Source: Tetracentron sinense
Lineage: Eukaryota > Streptophyta > Magnoliopsida > Trochodendrales > Trochodendraceae
Direction of reading: 5' to 3'
Length of the DNA stretch: 64,000 nucleotides
NCBI GenBank assembly: GCA_015143295.1
Contig: CM026557.1
Span: 32,187,965-32,251,964, forward strand
Positions within the stretch are counted from its first letter, which is position 1, and each line of letters opens with the position of its first letter. A program made the translations under genes and the position numbers. The notes below the pieces were generated by a model, which was given only the letters and a program-made list of their open reading frames with translations, did no database searches and was not told the DNA's origin. Below are positions 1-9,892 of the stretch, in pieces.

Positions 1-162
1 ATGATTCTAAGTAGGATTAGGATGTTATATGTTTTCCCTTTCAATCACTTATGTTAGTACGATTGCCATGAATCATTGCACACAAGCACGCATGCATGCA
101 TGAACTGATATTTTTTAAGTATAAGTATTTTAAAGACAACAACAAATGCGATTCACGAAACG

Positions 163-420
163 AATGATAAAGCCGGACATCGGGCTGGTCAAGGGTAGGG
201 CATATCCCTGGATATGCCATACATGGCTCACAAGTAAACAAGCAAGTGGATAAAGCCGGACATCGGGCCGGTCAAGGGTAGGGCATATCGCAAGATATGT
301 CATACCTGACTCACAAGAAAATGAGTTGATCAAGCTGGACATCGGGCCGGTCAAGGATGTTAGTGTACCCTTTTCTATATATATATATGTATTCGCTAAA
401 GGGAATTTATATTCCTGGCT
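163..420 (+). repeat. Tandem array in LTR A, unit about 80 bp
   Basis: About three degenerate units are visible, each carrying CCGGACATCGGGC followed by GGTCAAGG, then a GGCATAT stretch and GGCTCACAAG. Reverse-complemented, the ends of the unit (GAGCCAG and CCTTGAC) resemble the units at 7660-8115 and 53452-53905, so the arrays may share ancestry. Confidence 0.7.
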
Positions 421-817
421 CACAAGTTGCTCCAAGGGCACTAACATCTAGCTCACAAGAAAACAAGGCAAGTCAAGTCAAATCAAGGCAAGTCAAGCAA
501 TACACGTAATTCCAAGCAAGACACGATACATGCGTCATTCTTACAAACGAGACCAAGACAAGACACAATTTTTAAACATAACAAGCAAGTTTTGAAACAC
601 ATGAACACACAAACAGCTATTTTTGAAAACAAGACATGACTTTTAAAGTATGAGTTTTATCAGAGTTTTCGCATTCACTCATGCATATGAAAACCATTAC
701 ATTGCTGTACTTTTTATGCTATGAATGCCCTATGTTGTAAGAATTTATGTGATGAACTATATCTCGTTGTTACAATTGTGCATGTTATTGCTACGATTAG
801 CTAGTAGCTTGTACTTG

Positions 818-836
818 CTGAGTATTCCATACTTAG
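818..836 (+). promoter_or_regulatory. Conserved LTR hairpin, copy in LTR A
   Basis: CTGAGTAT, a 3-base loop, then ATACTTAG can pair, and flanking GTAC on both sides extends the stem. It ends 434 bases before the LTR terminus at 1270. The function is unknown; position and recurrence are the evidence. Confidence 0.6.
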
Positions 837-1270
837 TCGTACGTCTATGTCGGCAAGTACCGTGGATGCCCTCAACCCTGAGCCTTAGGTTGAGGAAGAG
901 TATGTAGAGGAGAGGGAGCCACCTATCCCGATGCAGTCGCAAGAGGATAGAGACCTAGACGTGTGGCCATACTTAGACTACTGCTGAGCGGAGTGAGAAC
1001 GAGAGTTTTTGTTTTGTATTTTGATAGGTGGGCATGTCCACCTTTACCTTTATGATTATGTCTTGTATATGTAAACTTGGAATACCGACCACCTTATATA
1101 GAAAAGAAAAAGTTGGTTTAAGCTTCCGCACCTTTTATGAGCTTCCGCACTCTGTTTATTGTCTCTATTGCATTATTTTAGCCTTGTTCATCACAAGATG
1201 GTTTGACAGGTTAAGTATAGTCACAACTAAAGTATCCCTTAACTCCTAAGGGGTATTTTGGGGTGCGACA

Positions 1271-1815
1271 ATCCTGAACTTGTTCGGATTTTCGATACTC
1301 ACTTCAATTTTAACCAATCCACCCAAATTGTAACTTCCTATGTCCGTGGCAAAGAAATCTCATTTCACATGGATAATCTTTCAATCATTTTTAGAATTCC
1401 TAAAGGCTCTATCCAATCCTTTGTAAATGGCCAATGGGCGAAGCATGACTAGTTTGATGTAACTAAAGCACTCAAACTCATGTGCATAAATCAAGACATC
1501 ACCAAACCTTTTCAACCTAAAGTCAAAGAACTCACCCTCACCTCTAGGTTTCTCCATCACATTATCACTTATAACCTTGCCCCTAGAGCAGGTGGTAGGG
1601 AATGTATGACCTATTTTGATGTGGTGCATTCTTACTTCCCAACTCATAAACCTCTCATACATCATAGTACATTGCATGGATGATTCTAAGAGAAGGAAAT
1701 CAGGGTGTCTTCCCTATGATCAAGCACTGACCACACTCTTAAAGTATTTCAGAATTCCTTTCTCTTCCTACTCAGATCAAGTGAATGCTTATAGCACCCC
1801 AGATTTTCTTGGCAT
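1271..1815 (+). pseudogene. Fragment of a 'putative plant transposon protein' domain
   Basis: Translation gives disconnected pieces in more than one frame: one with SYVRGKEISFHMDN, one with LTLTSRFLHHIITYNLAPRA and one with SGCLPYDQALTTLLKYF. The pattern (a 'SYVRG.EISF' block, then a 'RFLHHII...APR.GG' block) resembles the domain annotated in many plant genomes as a putative plant transposon protein. A stop at about 1450 and frame changes at about 1480 and 1680 show it is not functional. It is wedged between LTR A and LTR B and has no visible termini of its own. The family assignment comes from recalled motifs only. Confidence 0.5.
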
Positions 1816-2095
1816 GTATTAAATCCTTAATATCATTTTCTTGAGTTAAAGGTTGGATTCTCATAATCAGATCTGTCGAAAATCCGAGTTTCTGAAACCC
1901 ATTTACGAACTAGTTGGCTTTCGAGCCCATTTAGGTAATTACAAACTAAGAATTAAGAGTTTTGTAAAACATCAAAGTTTTTCCCCTTCGAATGACGAGT
2001 CCAACGCAAGTTGAATCGTCAAAATCCGATAAACAAGTCAAAAATTATGACCGAAATACCAAAGGGGGGAAATCTAGAAATTTTCTATCAAGGTT

Positions 2096-2290
2096 ACGAA
2101 CAATCGTACAGACCCTACGAACGATCGTAGGTGAGCTACGAACGATCATAGAAAACCTACGAGCTATCGTAGAATTTCAGAAATAGGCAAAACTCTCTAT
2201 AACGTTTACGATTGATCCTAGAAAACTACGAGCGATCGTAGGTGAGCTACGAACAATCGTAGAAAACCTACGACCGATCGTAGGTCGTGA
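2096..2290 (+). repeat. CpG palindrome cluster in LTR B (CGATCG core)
   Basis: About eight copies of variants of CTACGAxCGATCGTAG are separated by short spacers, for example around 2123, 2227, 2243 and 2275. The cluster lies about 45 bases upstream of the TATA box at 2336. Confidence 0.75.
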
Positions 2291-2335
2291 ACCCAGATTT
2301 TTATTTCGGAATTTTAAGGGTTTCTCCCCTTTGCC

Positions 2336-2343
2336 TATAAATA
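2336..2343 (+). promoter_or_regulatory. TATA box of LTR B
   Basis: TATAAATA follows CCTTTGCC and precedes a G-rich and then a CT/GA-rich leader (about 2380-2430), as expected for an LTR promoter. Confidence 0.65.
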
Positions 2344-3174
2344 GGGGGTTGCATTTGGGGGTTTTGGTTTACCCTAAACCTAGAGAGAGTCCTTGGGAGA
2401 TTGAGAGAAGAAGAGGGTTTCCAAGAGAGGGCTTTCATCCTTGAGGAGAGATTGATCATAGGGTGACCTTGATCATCCCCAAGGCTTTGGATTCTTCAAG
2501 TTCAAGGCAAGGCACCCGAGGAGCACCTCCTTCAAGCACGAATGACACTTCCTCGACCTTTTGCTTGGGATTTTCTTCCCCATTTGAAGGTCGGTACACT
2601 ATTCCCCAACTTGCCATGTTTTTCTTCCTTTATTGCTATGATTCTCTATTTTCTTGTTTTTCCTTAAATTTTTACATGATATGAGATGAACTTCATGAAT
2701 GGGTGATGCACTTAAGTGATGGATGACATGAATGGTTGAGATGTGGTGAGAAAATGGAAAGGACATTTTATACATAATAAATACACTTGATATGTTGGAT
2801 GAAAGGAAATTTACTCATTTTCTAGAATAGCATGATTGTAGATTTACTTGCTTTCTAGAATTGCATGATTGTAGATTTACTCGCTTTCTAGAATCGCATA
2901 ATTGTAGATTTACTTGCTCTAAATAAATTGTTGCCTTGAAATGCTATGCTATTTAATTCAAACGTTAAATTGTACACGATCCACCAGCATGACATGTAGA
3001 GCATGAATTAGGATTTTTTAAGCATGAACACCGAGTTTTGATTTCAAGAAAATAAGAATAAAATGACTCGATTCACGAACACCATGACAATGCCAAACAT
3101 AAGGGTTGGTAAAAAGGTATGGCATATCCTCGGGTATGTCCTATCTTGTTTTTTTACAAGGAAAAGCAAGATGT

Positions 3175-3350
3175 TAGTGCGCCTTTCAAGCATGCATGTT
3201 TTCATGAAGGGTGCTTGCACCTGACTTCAAGTTGCTTCTACTGCATTTTCGCTGAAAGGAGTTTATACTCCCGACTTCAAGTAGTTTGACATGTTTCACT
3301 GAAGGGAGTCTACACTCCTGACTTCAAGTCGATCAAGGGCACTAACATCT
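3175..3350 (+). repeat. Tandem array in LTR B, unit about 50-60 bp
   Basis: Three units, each containing TGAAGGGxGTxTxCACTC-like sequence followed by CTGACTTCAAG, lie between the TATA box and the hairpin at 3715. The unit differs from those of the other LTRs. Confidence 0.65.
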
Positions 3351-3714
3351 CAAGCATGCATGACAAGCAAGCATGTTTAATTCAAGCAAGCAAGCTTGGG
3401 CATATCATGTCATGACAAGCATACATGCATTTGCATTCATGTTCATACAAGCAAGTTTTCATAAGTACAAGACATGACATGACATGACAAGTGACAAGAC
3501 AAGTCTTCTTAAACACATAAAACATGATTTAAAACTTAAGTGGCAAGGCAAGACAAGCACACGATAATTTACCGATGTTTTAGCAATCATGATTTCAAGC
3601 ATGCATGAATATCAATTGAATGTTGTTCTATTTAATGCTTATTACTCCGCTTACTGTTACTTCTATTATTATGATGCTCTGCTTCCATGACTTGTTGGTT
3701 AATAGTGGTACCCG

Positions 3715-3734
3715 CTGAGTGTTTCAATACTCAG
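3715..3734 (+). promoter_or_regulatory. Conserved LTR hairpin, copy in LTR B
   Basis: CTGAGTGTT and AATACTCAG pair across a two-base loop, with flanking GTACCCG and CGTAC. It matches the hairpin of the other Tekay-like LTRs with compensated or wobble changes. Confidence 0.6.
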
Positions 3735-4516
3735 TCGTACATTTTAAAAAATCAAATAATTCGGTGAACCTCAAATCTATGGTTTGAGTTGAGAATCTCA
3801 CAAAGTCAAGGGGATGGTAAGGGCTCCCTATAAGTCTATCTACCCTTTTTAATGTTTTAACAATTAAGTTATAAATTAAGGGATGATGTACTTTAAGTGT
3901 AAAAAATCAAAAACCAAGCAAATCACAACACAAGGATTTTTACGTGGAAACCCTTCCGGAAAAAACCATGGAACCTAGTCTAGCCATGAGAATCCACTAA
4001 GACAAAGTAAACAAGAACTTACAAGACTGGAACTTGACTCCTTCGGACTCGACACTATGATCTTTCAGTTCTCAGTCCTCCACACCTCGAAAAGTCATCA
4101 CGTACTCTCAAATCCCATGATCAACCGCAGCTGCCCTTACTTCTCTTTGTGTCTCAAAAATAGTCCACTACCTTCCGATCGATCTCCGTCAATGACGGCT
4201 TCGGATTCCACTGACCAAATCACATTACCATGATCCTTCTCGGATCGATCTCCTTCGCAAAGGCTCCAAAACACTCTGGTCAAGGTGTTCTATCCAAAAT
4301 GAATTGATGGTTTGATAGAAATCAACACCTAGATGGACTGCTTCAAAGGACAAGTCCAAACAAGCAAAATTGGAACTTTGGGCTTGCAAACTCTAGGTTT
4401 AATGCACTAACAATGAGAAGGAGAACAACAAGATTCCAGAGTGTTTATGGACTCTAGAAGGAGTTAAAAACCTTCTCGATACTTCCCCAAAGTTGTTCCC
4501 CACGAATTAGATGGGT

Positions 4517-4530
4517 TCTATATAAATAGG
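4517..4530 (-). promoter_or_regulatory. TATA-like box of the copia LTR
   Basis: The sequence CTATATAAATAG reads as CTATTTATATAG on the minus strand. It lies about 90 bases downstream, in LTR orientation, of the palindrome cluster. Confidence 0.5.
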
Positions 4531-4618
4531 GAACACAATTCAATGTTCAGAAGTTGCTGAAAGTTGGTTTAAAACCAAAGAGGAAACCAAAAAAACGTTT
4601 TAGGACGATTTCCCATAT

Positions 4619-4780
4619 CAGGGTCGACCCTGGGGGATAGTTGGACTGACCCAAGTGTACATTTCAGTCGACTGAACCATCCTCCAGGGTCGACCTCCAA
4701 AAATCCAACTCTCTGGTCATTTTTCCCATACAAATCCCTTATACCCAGGGTCGACCCTCAATGATCAGGGTCGACCCTGA
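4619..4780 (-). repeat. CpG palindrome cluster in the copia LTR (GTCGAC core)
   Basis: Perfect palindromes are seen at 4619-4632 (CAGGGTCGACCCTG), 4663-4676 (TTCAGTCGACTGAA), 4747-4758 (AGGGTCGACCCT) and 4765-4780 (TCAGGGTCGACCCTGA), with a shorter one at 4688-4695. The spacer at about 4707-4740 (CAACTCTCTGG, then TTTTCCCATACAAAT) is nearly the same as the spacer in the gypsy LTR cluster at about 21619-21650. Confidence 0.85.
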
Positions 4781-5224
4781 GGTGCAAACCCGAAATAAAA
4801 AAATTCAGTTTTGGGTCTTGTATCCTTCACAAAAGTTGTAGCTCTTTTCGACGCGGTCATTTTCATATATTATGGAGCAAAATCTAAGCCATGGTTTGGG
4901 AGATACGCCCAAAACAAGCAACCTTAGTTTTTTGAAAAATTTCAGATTTTTAAACAAGTCTTGCACTGTTTATCTCATCACCTAGGGTCCACATGATTAG
5001 TCTGGGTCACTTACCACCTAAGGTATGATATTAGGATTATTCTAAGTCAATTCCCACCTATGGTAGTATGGTATCTAGGTCACTTACCATCCTATGAAGG
5101 AAATGATCATCCGAACCTTCAACGGTTTTCAACTTCACTTGTTTGCGGATGCTTGACGGCAAAGACACACGACACACACCTAGACGTCTAGACTCACTTC
5201 TTTTGACACCGGAATATGCCAACA

Positions 5225-7014
5225 CAAAAAAACATGGACTTTATAATCTCCCCCTTTGGCAATTCCGTGGCAAAACCAAACTGAAGTACATGACTTGACA
5301 CAAACTCACCCAAATACATCAAAACGGCGAATTAGGACATTACATGACTCCAACATTATTACAAGACACCATTTGACAAATCATCTTAAATACATACACT
5401 TAAGCTCTTGTTAAGTATAATCTGTCTACTGTAGCCCTACACCTACACATGCTCATAAACAAAATACCCAGTGAAGCATGTATGGAATATAAAACTAAAT
5501 AAGCACAAGTAATGCAAGGAATGTACTGAACTTGGGAAATAATACCCAACATTCTCCTCCTTTTTGGAACAATTGCCAAAGGTAATCATGATGCCAATAT
5601 CACAAGGAATATACCAATTTAATACATGAAAAATATCAAGGCAATCACAGTACATCCAATCAAATGCAGACAATGAGGGGACTAAAGAGCGGGGAACAAG
5701 ATAGAAATATAAAGCACAATCTCTCCTTCAACAACTCAAGCACAGAACTCCCCCTCAACAACTCAACTTGATCTTCTCCCCCTAAGATCAAGGATACCAC
5801 CAAAAATAGGGCACTTATGCTAGAAAGGCCCTATGTCAGACAAAAAGGAAACACAAAAAAAAAATATCATGTATAACACAAACATGCATCAAAAGCATTC
5901 CAAGCAGTAGTAATTTAAAATTACAAATCCAATGAAGAACATGATTAGTTAGTCCGACTGAGGATACACATCTAACTAAATCTCATGGAATGCTAAAGTA
6001 TAGCCAATTCACTTAGTCACATTTAGCGAACAGTTCAAAAGTGAAGCAATATATGTGAAGTGGTAGTCTGACAAGATACTAGATCAAGGTTTCTTTCCCA
6101 TTCCAAGGATATGACATTAACCATTAAGGGGACTCCCGGAGATATTCATCATAGAAGTCAAACCTAGTTAGATCTAGAAATGCTAATTTTTTACATTTTA
6201 GTGAACCTTTATCCATTTTATTTGACTCATTATTTTTCTTTTATTTTTGGTCAAATATATCCAAACTTTGTAAGATTTCTTTTGATGTTCTTTATCTGAA
6301 CATATCTTTTTGTGCAATGATGACTTTCACACTATCCGAGTAGGTAGTCCTGGCTATTAACAGCATGGGCTTTCACTCTAGTGACCCAGATAGATACCTA
6401 CTGTCCGCCTAGGTAGCCATTTCATACTGTTTGCATCTAATAGTAACTTCACACTAGCCCAGTAGGTAACCCTTTTCATTGCAACAACTTTTGCTCATGG
6501 AGGATACACAAAATGGGGATGACTAACAAATATGGTCATTCTAGATTGGTCATCCAAGGACACACTTTTGGGATAAGTCAAACACCTACATATTGGGAAT
6601 TAGACCTCTCAACAGAATCAGTTAGAGTGCATGTGAAATTTGTAAAGCACACACATGAATCAATCTCAAATTATTCAAGATAAAATCAGTCTAATTTTCA
6701 GCCTAACCAAGAGCCTATGAAGGTGATATATCCTCAATCAGCAACAAACTCATGTTCAACCTTGGACAAGTATAGAAATAAAGATCATACAAGGTATGCT
6801 AATCATGCAAGTCAAACAAGGGCAACATGAAAAAAATTATTTTTGGATTTTATGGTTTTTCAATGTTTTGGATTTTTCAAAATAAAGAAAATAGAAAAAC
6901 ATACCAAAGCAAATAAACACTAGTAAAAAGAAAAAATACTAGTATACACAAATAGCATAGCATTAGGACAGGATAAAACACTAACAGCACACCCTAGGCT
7001 ATGACAGGCATGGG
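5225..7014 (-). mobile_element. 3' noncoding region of the copia element, with polypurine tract
   Basis: No convincing coding sequence is present. The minus-strand polypurine tract GCCAAAGGGGGAGATT is at 5245-5260, and further purine runs occur at about 5690-5785 (GGGGGAG repeats on the minus strand). Such long purine-run-rich 3' regions are typical of some plant copia elements. Stretches at 6325-6475 repeat a TAGGTAG/CCTACT motif three times. It joins directly to gag sequence at 7015, so most of pol is missing. Confidence 0.6.
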
Positions 7015-7479
7015 CTAAGTGAAGCCCTTCAGGTCTTCCTTTCTCACCCAAACGGTTTTAGAAGTTTGATTGACCATTTGGTCTCTAACCATTTTAGTTG
7101 AGATAGGTATGACATTTTGTCTCTTCCTCCTGTTCCTCCTTTTCCAGGATTGAGTCCTAGAATTATGGCAGGCATTATGGTTCTCCTTGTTACCTCCTTT
7201 ATATCTAGCATAAGGAGTGTCATGACCATGCCACTGTCTAGAGTTGTGAGCAATTTTCATCACATCTTCACACAAACTCCTAGACTTCTCCACTAGGACC
7301 TCAACTCTCCTTTGAAGATTCCCATGAAAATTATTGTGGTTCTCAAAACCATGATTGGGCATTCTTCGAAGTTTAGGACATCGAGGTTTAATATGACCCT
7401 TCACTCCACATTTATGACATGTAGGAATGAATTTCTGAGTTGAATGGTGATTCCCTTTAGCAGGAGGGTGCCTTTTAGA
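7015..7479 (-). pseudogene. Copia gag fragment with CCHC zinc knuckle
   Basis: Reading leftward from 7479, the translation includes CHKCGVKGHIKPRCPKL, a CX2CX4HX4C nucleocapsid zinc knuckle. A basic region follows, then TVWVRKEDL, a segment that normally sits between gag and protease in plant copia polyproteins. The reading frame ends at 7015. Protease, integrase and reverse transcriptase are absent, because the next minus-strand sequence is the 3' noncoding region. This is an internally deleted element. Its 5' side is cut at 7480 by the truncated LTR of the gypsy element. Confidence 0.75.
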
Positions 7480-7498
7480 CTGAGTATGGAATACTCAG
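7480..7498 (-). promoter_or_regulatory. Conserved LTR hairpin, 3' LTR copy
   Basis: CTGAGTATGGAATACTCAG is a perfect 8-base stem with a 3-base loop, followed by CGAGTACAA. The 5' LTR copy is at 14771-14789, 432 bases from the LTR terminus at 14339. Confidence 0.7.
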
Positions 7499-7659
7499 CG
7501 AGTACAAGCTTCTAGCTAACAATAGTAATAACAAAACAAATATCATATGCAAGTGCTTAACGGATACAGTTCATAATCATTCAAAACAACATCATATAAA
7601 AGCATTTATCAAATCATAACTCCCATGAAAACTGAAACATATCTGTGAGTCATATGAGT

Positions 7660-8115
7660 CCTTATGAGTAATACTATTGAGTCTTTTCTTATAAGCCAGA
7701 GGTTAGCACCCGCACAACACTAGGCTACCAACCTCCTTGACCGTGCAATACTTTTGAGCCTTTTCTTATGAGCCAGAGGTTAGCACCCGAACAACCCTGG
7801 GCTACCAACCTCCTTGACAGTGCAATACTTTTGAGCCTTTTCTTATGAACCAGAGGTTAGCACCCACACAACCCTGAGCTACCAATCTCCTTGACAGTGC
7901 AATACTTTTAAGCATTTTCTTATGAGCCAGAGATTAGCACTTGCACAATCCTGGGCTACCAACCTCCTTGACAGTGCAATACTTTTGAGCCTTTTCTTAT
8001 GAGCCAGAGGTTAGCACCCACACAACCCTAGGCTACCAACCTTCTTGACATTTTATTATCTTATGAGCAAGAGGCTAGCACCCTTAACCGGGGCTACCAA
8101 CCTCCTTGACATTTC
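7660..8115 (-). repeat. Tandem array in the Tekay-like LTR, unit about 82 bp
   Basis: Five to six units carry GAGCCAGAGGTTAGCACCC, then GGCTACCAACCTCCTTGAC, then GCAATACTTTTGAGCC. The 5' LTR has the same unit at about 14960-15068 and 18148-18275, split by the solo LTR. The LTR array at 53452 uses a closely related unit. Confidence 0.85.
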
Positions 8116-8761
8116 CTCCCTATGTAGCAATTGTGAAATCATGATGACATATAACATTTAAACATTTCCATAATCATATGAAAATTCAAGAAGTGAAATA
8201 AGTATATGCATACAACTTACGAATTGAGAAACACGATGTAACTCATGCTTTCAAAATCTTGGTTTATTTCTTTAAGTTCTCAATCATGCATTTCATCAAA
8301 CACATTGAGTATGTTCATTATGAATACTTTACCCTTCCCATTTTTCATCACACAACAACATTCACATCCCCCATATTCACACCCATTTGATCTATCTTAT
8401 TCATTTGTTGAGGCAAAACACATATTTAATGAAAAGGAAATACATATAACCATTCACATGCATTCTTTATAGAAAACCAAGGTTATTACTAAGTTAACTA
8501 GGAAGGGTGTACTAACCTTAAGGATTAACTTCTAAACTCGAAAAAAATCCTCCTTGATTTGGAATCCCAAGCTTGGTAGAGGGGAACCCAACCTTGAAGA
8601 TGAAAACTCCTTGCTTGATTGGGAGAAGAATCAAACTTTGATCTTGATCTCCTTCTTCTTCAATCCTCAAGCCCTACCTTGGATTCTCCAAAAATCCCCT
8701 CTCTCCTTTCTCTTGGTCTCTTTTAGGTTTAGGGTAAACCAAAAACCCTAAATGTAACCCC

Positions 8762-8850
8762 CTATATGGTCGATCGTATATTTTCTATAATCGATCGTAG
8801 CTCACCTACGATCGTTTGTATGGTCTGTACGATCGTTCGTAAATCTGACA
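8762..8850 (-). repeat. CpG palindrome cluster in the Tekay-like 3' LTR (CGATCG core)
   Basis: Four units with TCGATCGTA or TACGATCGTTxGTA lie at about 8770, 8793, 8808 and 8828. The minus-strand TATA-like ACCATATAGG is directly next to the cluster at about 8762-8771. The 5' LTR is truncated just before this point. Confidence 0.7.
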
Positions 8851-9257
8851 GTAAATTTTCAGATTTTCCTATTCTGGTATTTCGGCCATAACTTTTGACT
8901 CATTTGTCGGATTTTGACAATTCAACTTGCATTGGATTCGTCATTCGAAGAGGAACAATTCTGGTATTTTAGAATCTTCCAATTCTTCTTTATTCATGGA
9001 CCAAATTGCCCCTAAATTTGACTGGTCTAAAATTGGGTTTCAGCAGCCCGGGTTTTCAACATGTCCGGCTTAGGAAATCCCACTCTTTAATACTTTAGAG
9101 CACTTTCCATTTCCATTTTGACTCCCATGAAAATTCTCTAATACTGAATTAAGACTACCCAACTTTCAACATTCTCATTTTATACAAAATGGGAGATTAC
9201 AAGGGCTTAAAGCCTTGGCACGAGTTCTAATATATAGGCAAAATTCCGAGCGCTACA

Positions 9258-9270
9258 TCCTCCCCCCTTA
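9258..9270 (-). other. Polypurine tract of the Tekay-like element
   Basis: TAAGGGGGGAGGA on the minus strand directly precedes the LTR start TGTAGCG. This is where plus-strand DNA synthesis would be primed. Confidence 0.8.
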
Positions 9271-9346
9271 CAAAAATTTCATCCTCGAAATTGGGACGAT
9301 ATATGAAGATATGAAAGACAACCAAAATACATAAACACCAAGGAGA

Positions 9347-9892
9347 CTAAACAACCAATTGGGGATACTTTTCTTTTACTACGGCCTCATGTTCCCAAGT
9401 AGCCTCTTCTACTGAATGGTGTTGCCATCTTCCAAGGATCAAATGAATGGTCTTGTTACGCAAAACTTGATCTTGCCTGTCCAAGATCTGCAATGGTTGC
9501 TCAACTAATGTGAGATCCTCTCGAATCTCTACTGGATCAATCTCAATGACATGGGATGGGTCAGAGATATATTTCCAGAGCATAGAAACGAAGAATACAT
9601 TGTGGACCGCCGCCATATGAGCAGGTAAGGCAACACGGTAAGCCACCTCACCAACTCTAGTGATGATCTCGAATGGACCCACATGCCTCGGACTGAGCTT
9701 TCCTCGCTTTCCGAATCTTGTAACACCCTTTGTTGGTGAAATCTTGGCAAACACCAAATCCCCAACACGGAATTCAAGATCCCTCCTAGGGGTGTCATCA
9801 TAACTCTTCTGTCGATCCTGTGCGGTTTTCAACCTCTCTCGGATAAGCTTGACTGTATCCGTAGTCTGTTCAATCGATTCGGGGCCCAACAC
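9347..9892 (-). pseudogene. Integrase C-terminus with chromodomain-like tail (Tekay-like pol)
   Basis: The 181-aa frame contains the integrase C-terminal motif FRVGDLVFAKISPTKGV, then GPFEIITRVGEVAYRVALP and the HNVFFVSMLWKYI segment. It ends with ILDRQDQVLRNKTIHLILG and WQHHSVEEATWEHEAVVKEK, a degenerate group of residues typical of chromovirus integrase tails, which tether the enzyme to chromatin. The frame is intact here but is shifted relative to the upstream integrase core (10065), so a full polyprotein could not be made. Confidence 0.85.

Larger units (their letters stand above)
1..1270 (+). mobile_element. Tekay-like gypsy LTR, 3' portion (LTR A)
   Basis: The segment ends in the LTR terminus GGGGTGCGACA at 1260-1270. 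Its last 120 bases match the reverse complement of the LTR start at 14339 and resemble the one at 52743. It contains a tandem array and the conserved hairpin also seen in the other Tekay-like LTRs. No primer-binding site follows 1270, so it is a solo LTR or a 3' LTR. Its 5' part lies outside the window. Confidence 0.75.
1815..3850 (+). mobile_element. Tekay-like gypsy LTR, plus orientation (LTR B), 3'-truncated
   Basis: Bases 1990-2090 match the reverse complement of about 8880-8960 in the Tekay-like LTR (a block containing TTCGAATGACGA). A palindrome cluster, TATA box, CT-rich leader, tandem array and hairpin follow in the same order as in the other LTRs. The expected last 430 bases after the hairpin are replaced from about 3850 by unrelated sequence leading into a copia LTR. 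The start near 1815 (TGTATTAAATCC) is approximate. Confidence 0.65.
3886..5224 (-). mobile_element. Copia-type LTR, minus orientation
   Basis: On the minus strand the LTR begins TGTTGGCATATTCC at about 5224, about 20 bases after a polypurine tract. It contains a palindrome cluster, a TATA-like box and a TTTACGTGGAAACCC block near its outer end. The outer boundary near 3886 is uncertain. The class is inferred from the polypurine tract GCCAAAGGGGGAGAT and the copia-type zinc knuckle further along the same strand. Confidence 0.65.
7480..9257 (-). mobile_element. 3' LTR of the Tekay-like element (truncated)
   Basis: The LTR starts TGTAGCGCTCGG on the minus strand at 9257, immediately after the polypurine tract at 9258-9270. 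Homology with the 5' LTR begins at 7480 (matching 14771), so the last 432 LTR bases are missing. It contains the palindrome cluster, tandem array and hairpin (7480-7498). Open frames inside it at 8245-8472 and 8554-8751 recur in the other LTR and are not genes. Confidence 0.85.

Noticed and set aside
7660..8115. Regularly spaced repeats resembling a CRISPR array
   Set aside because: The whole 82-bp unit repeats, spacers included, it lies in an LTR, and this is a plant nuclear sequence.
8245..8751. Two open frames (75 and 65 aa) repeated almost identically at 18421-18928
   Set aside because: They lie inside the two LTRs of one retrotransposon, so the conservation reflects LTR identity rather than coding selection.
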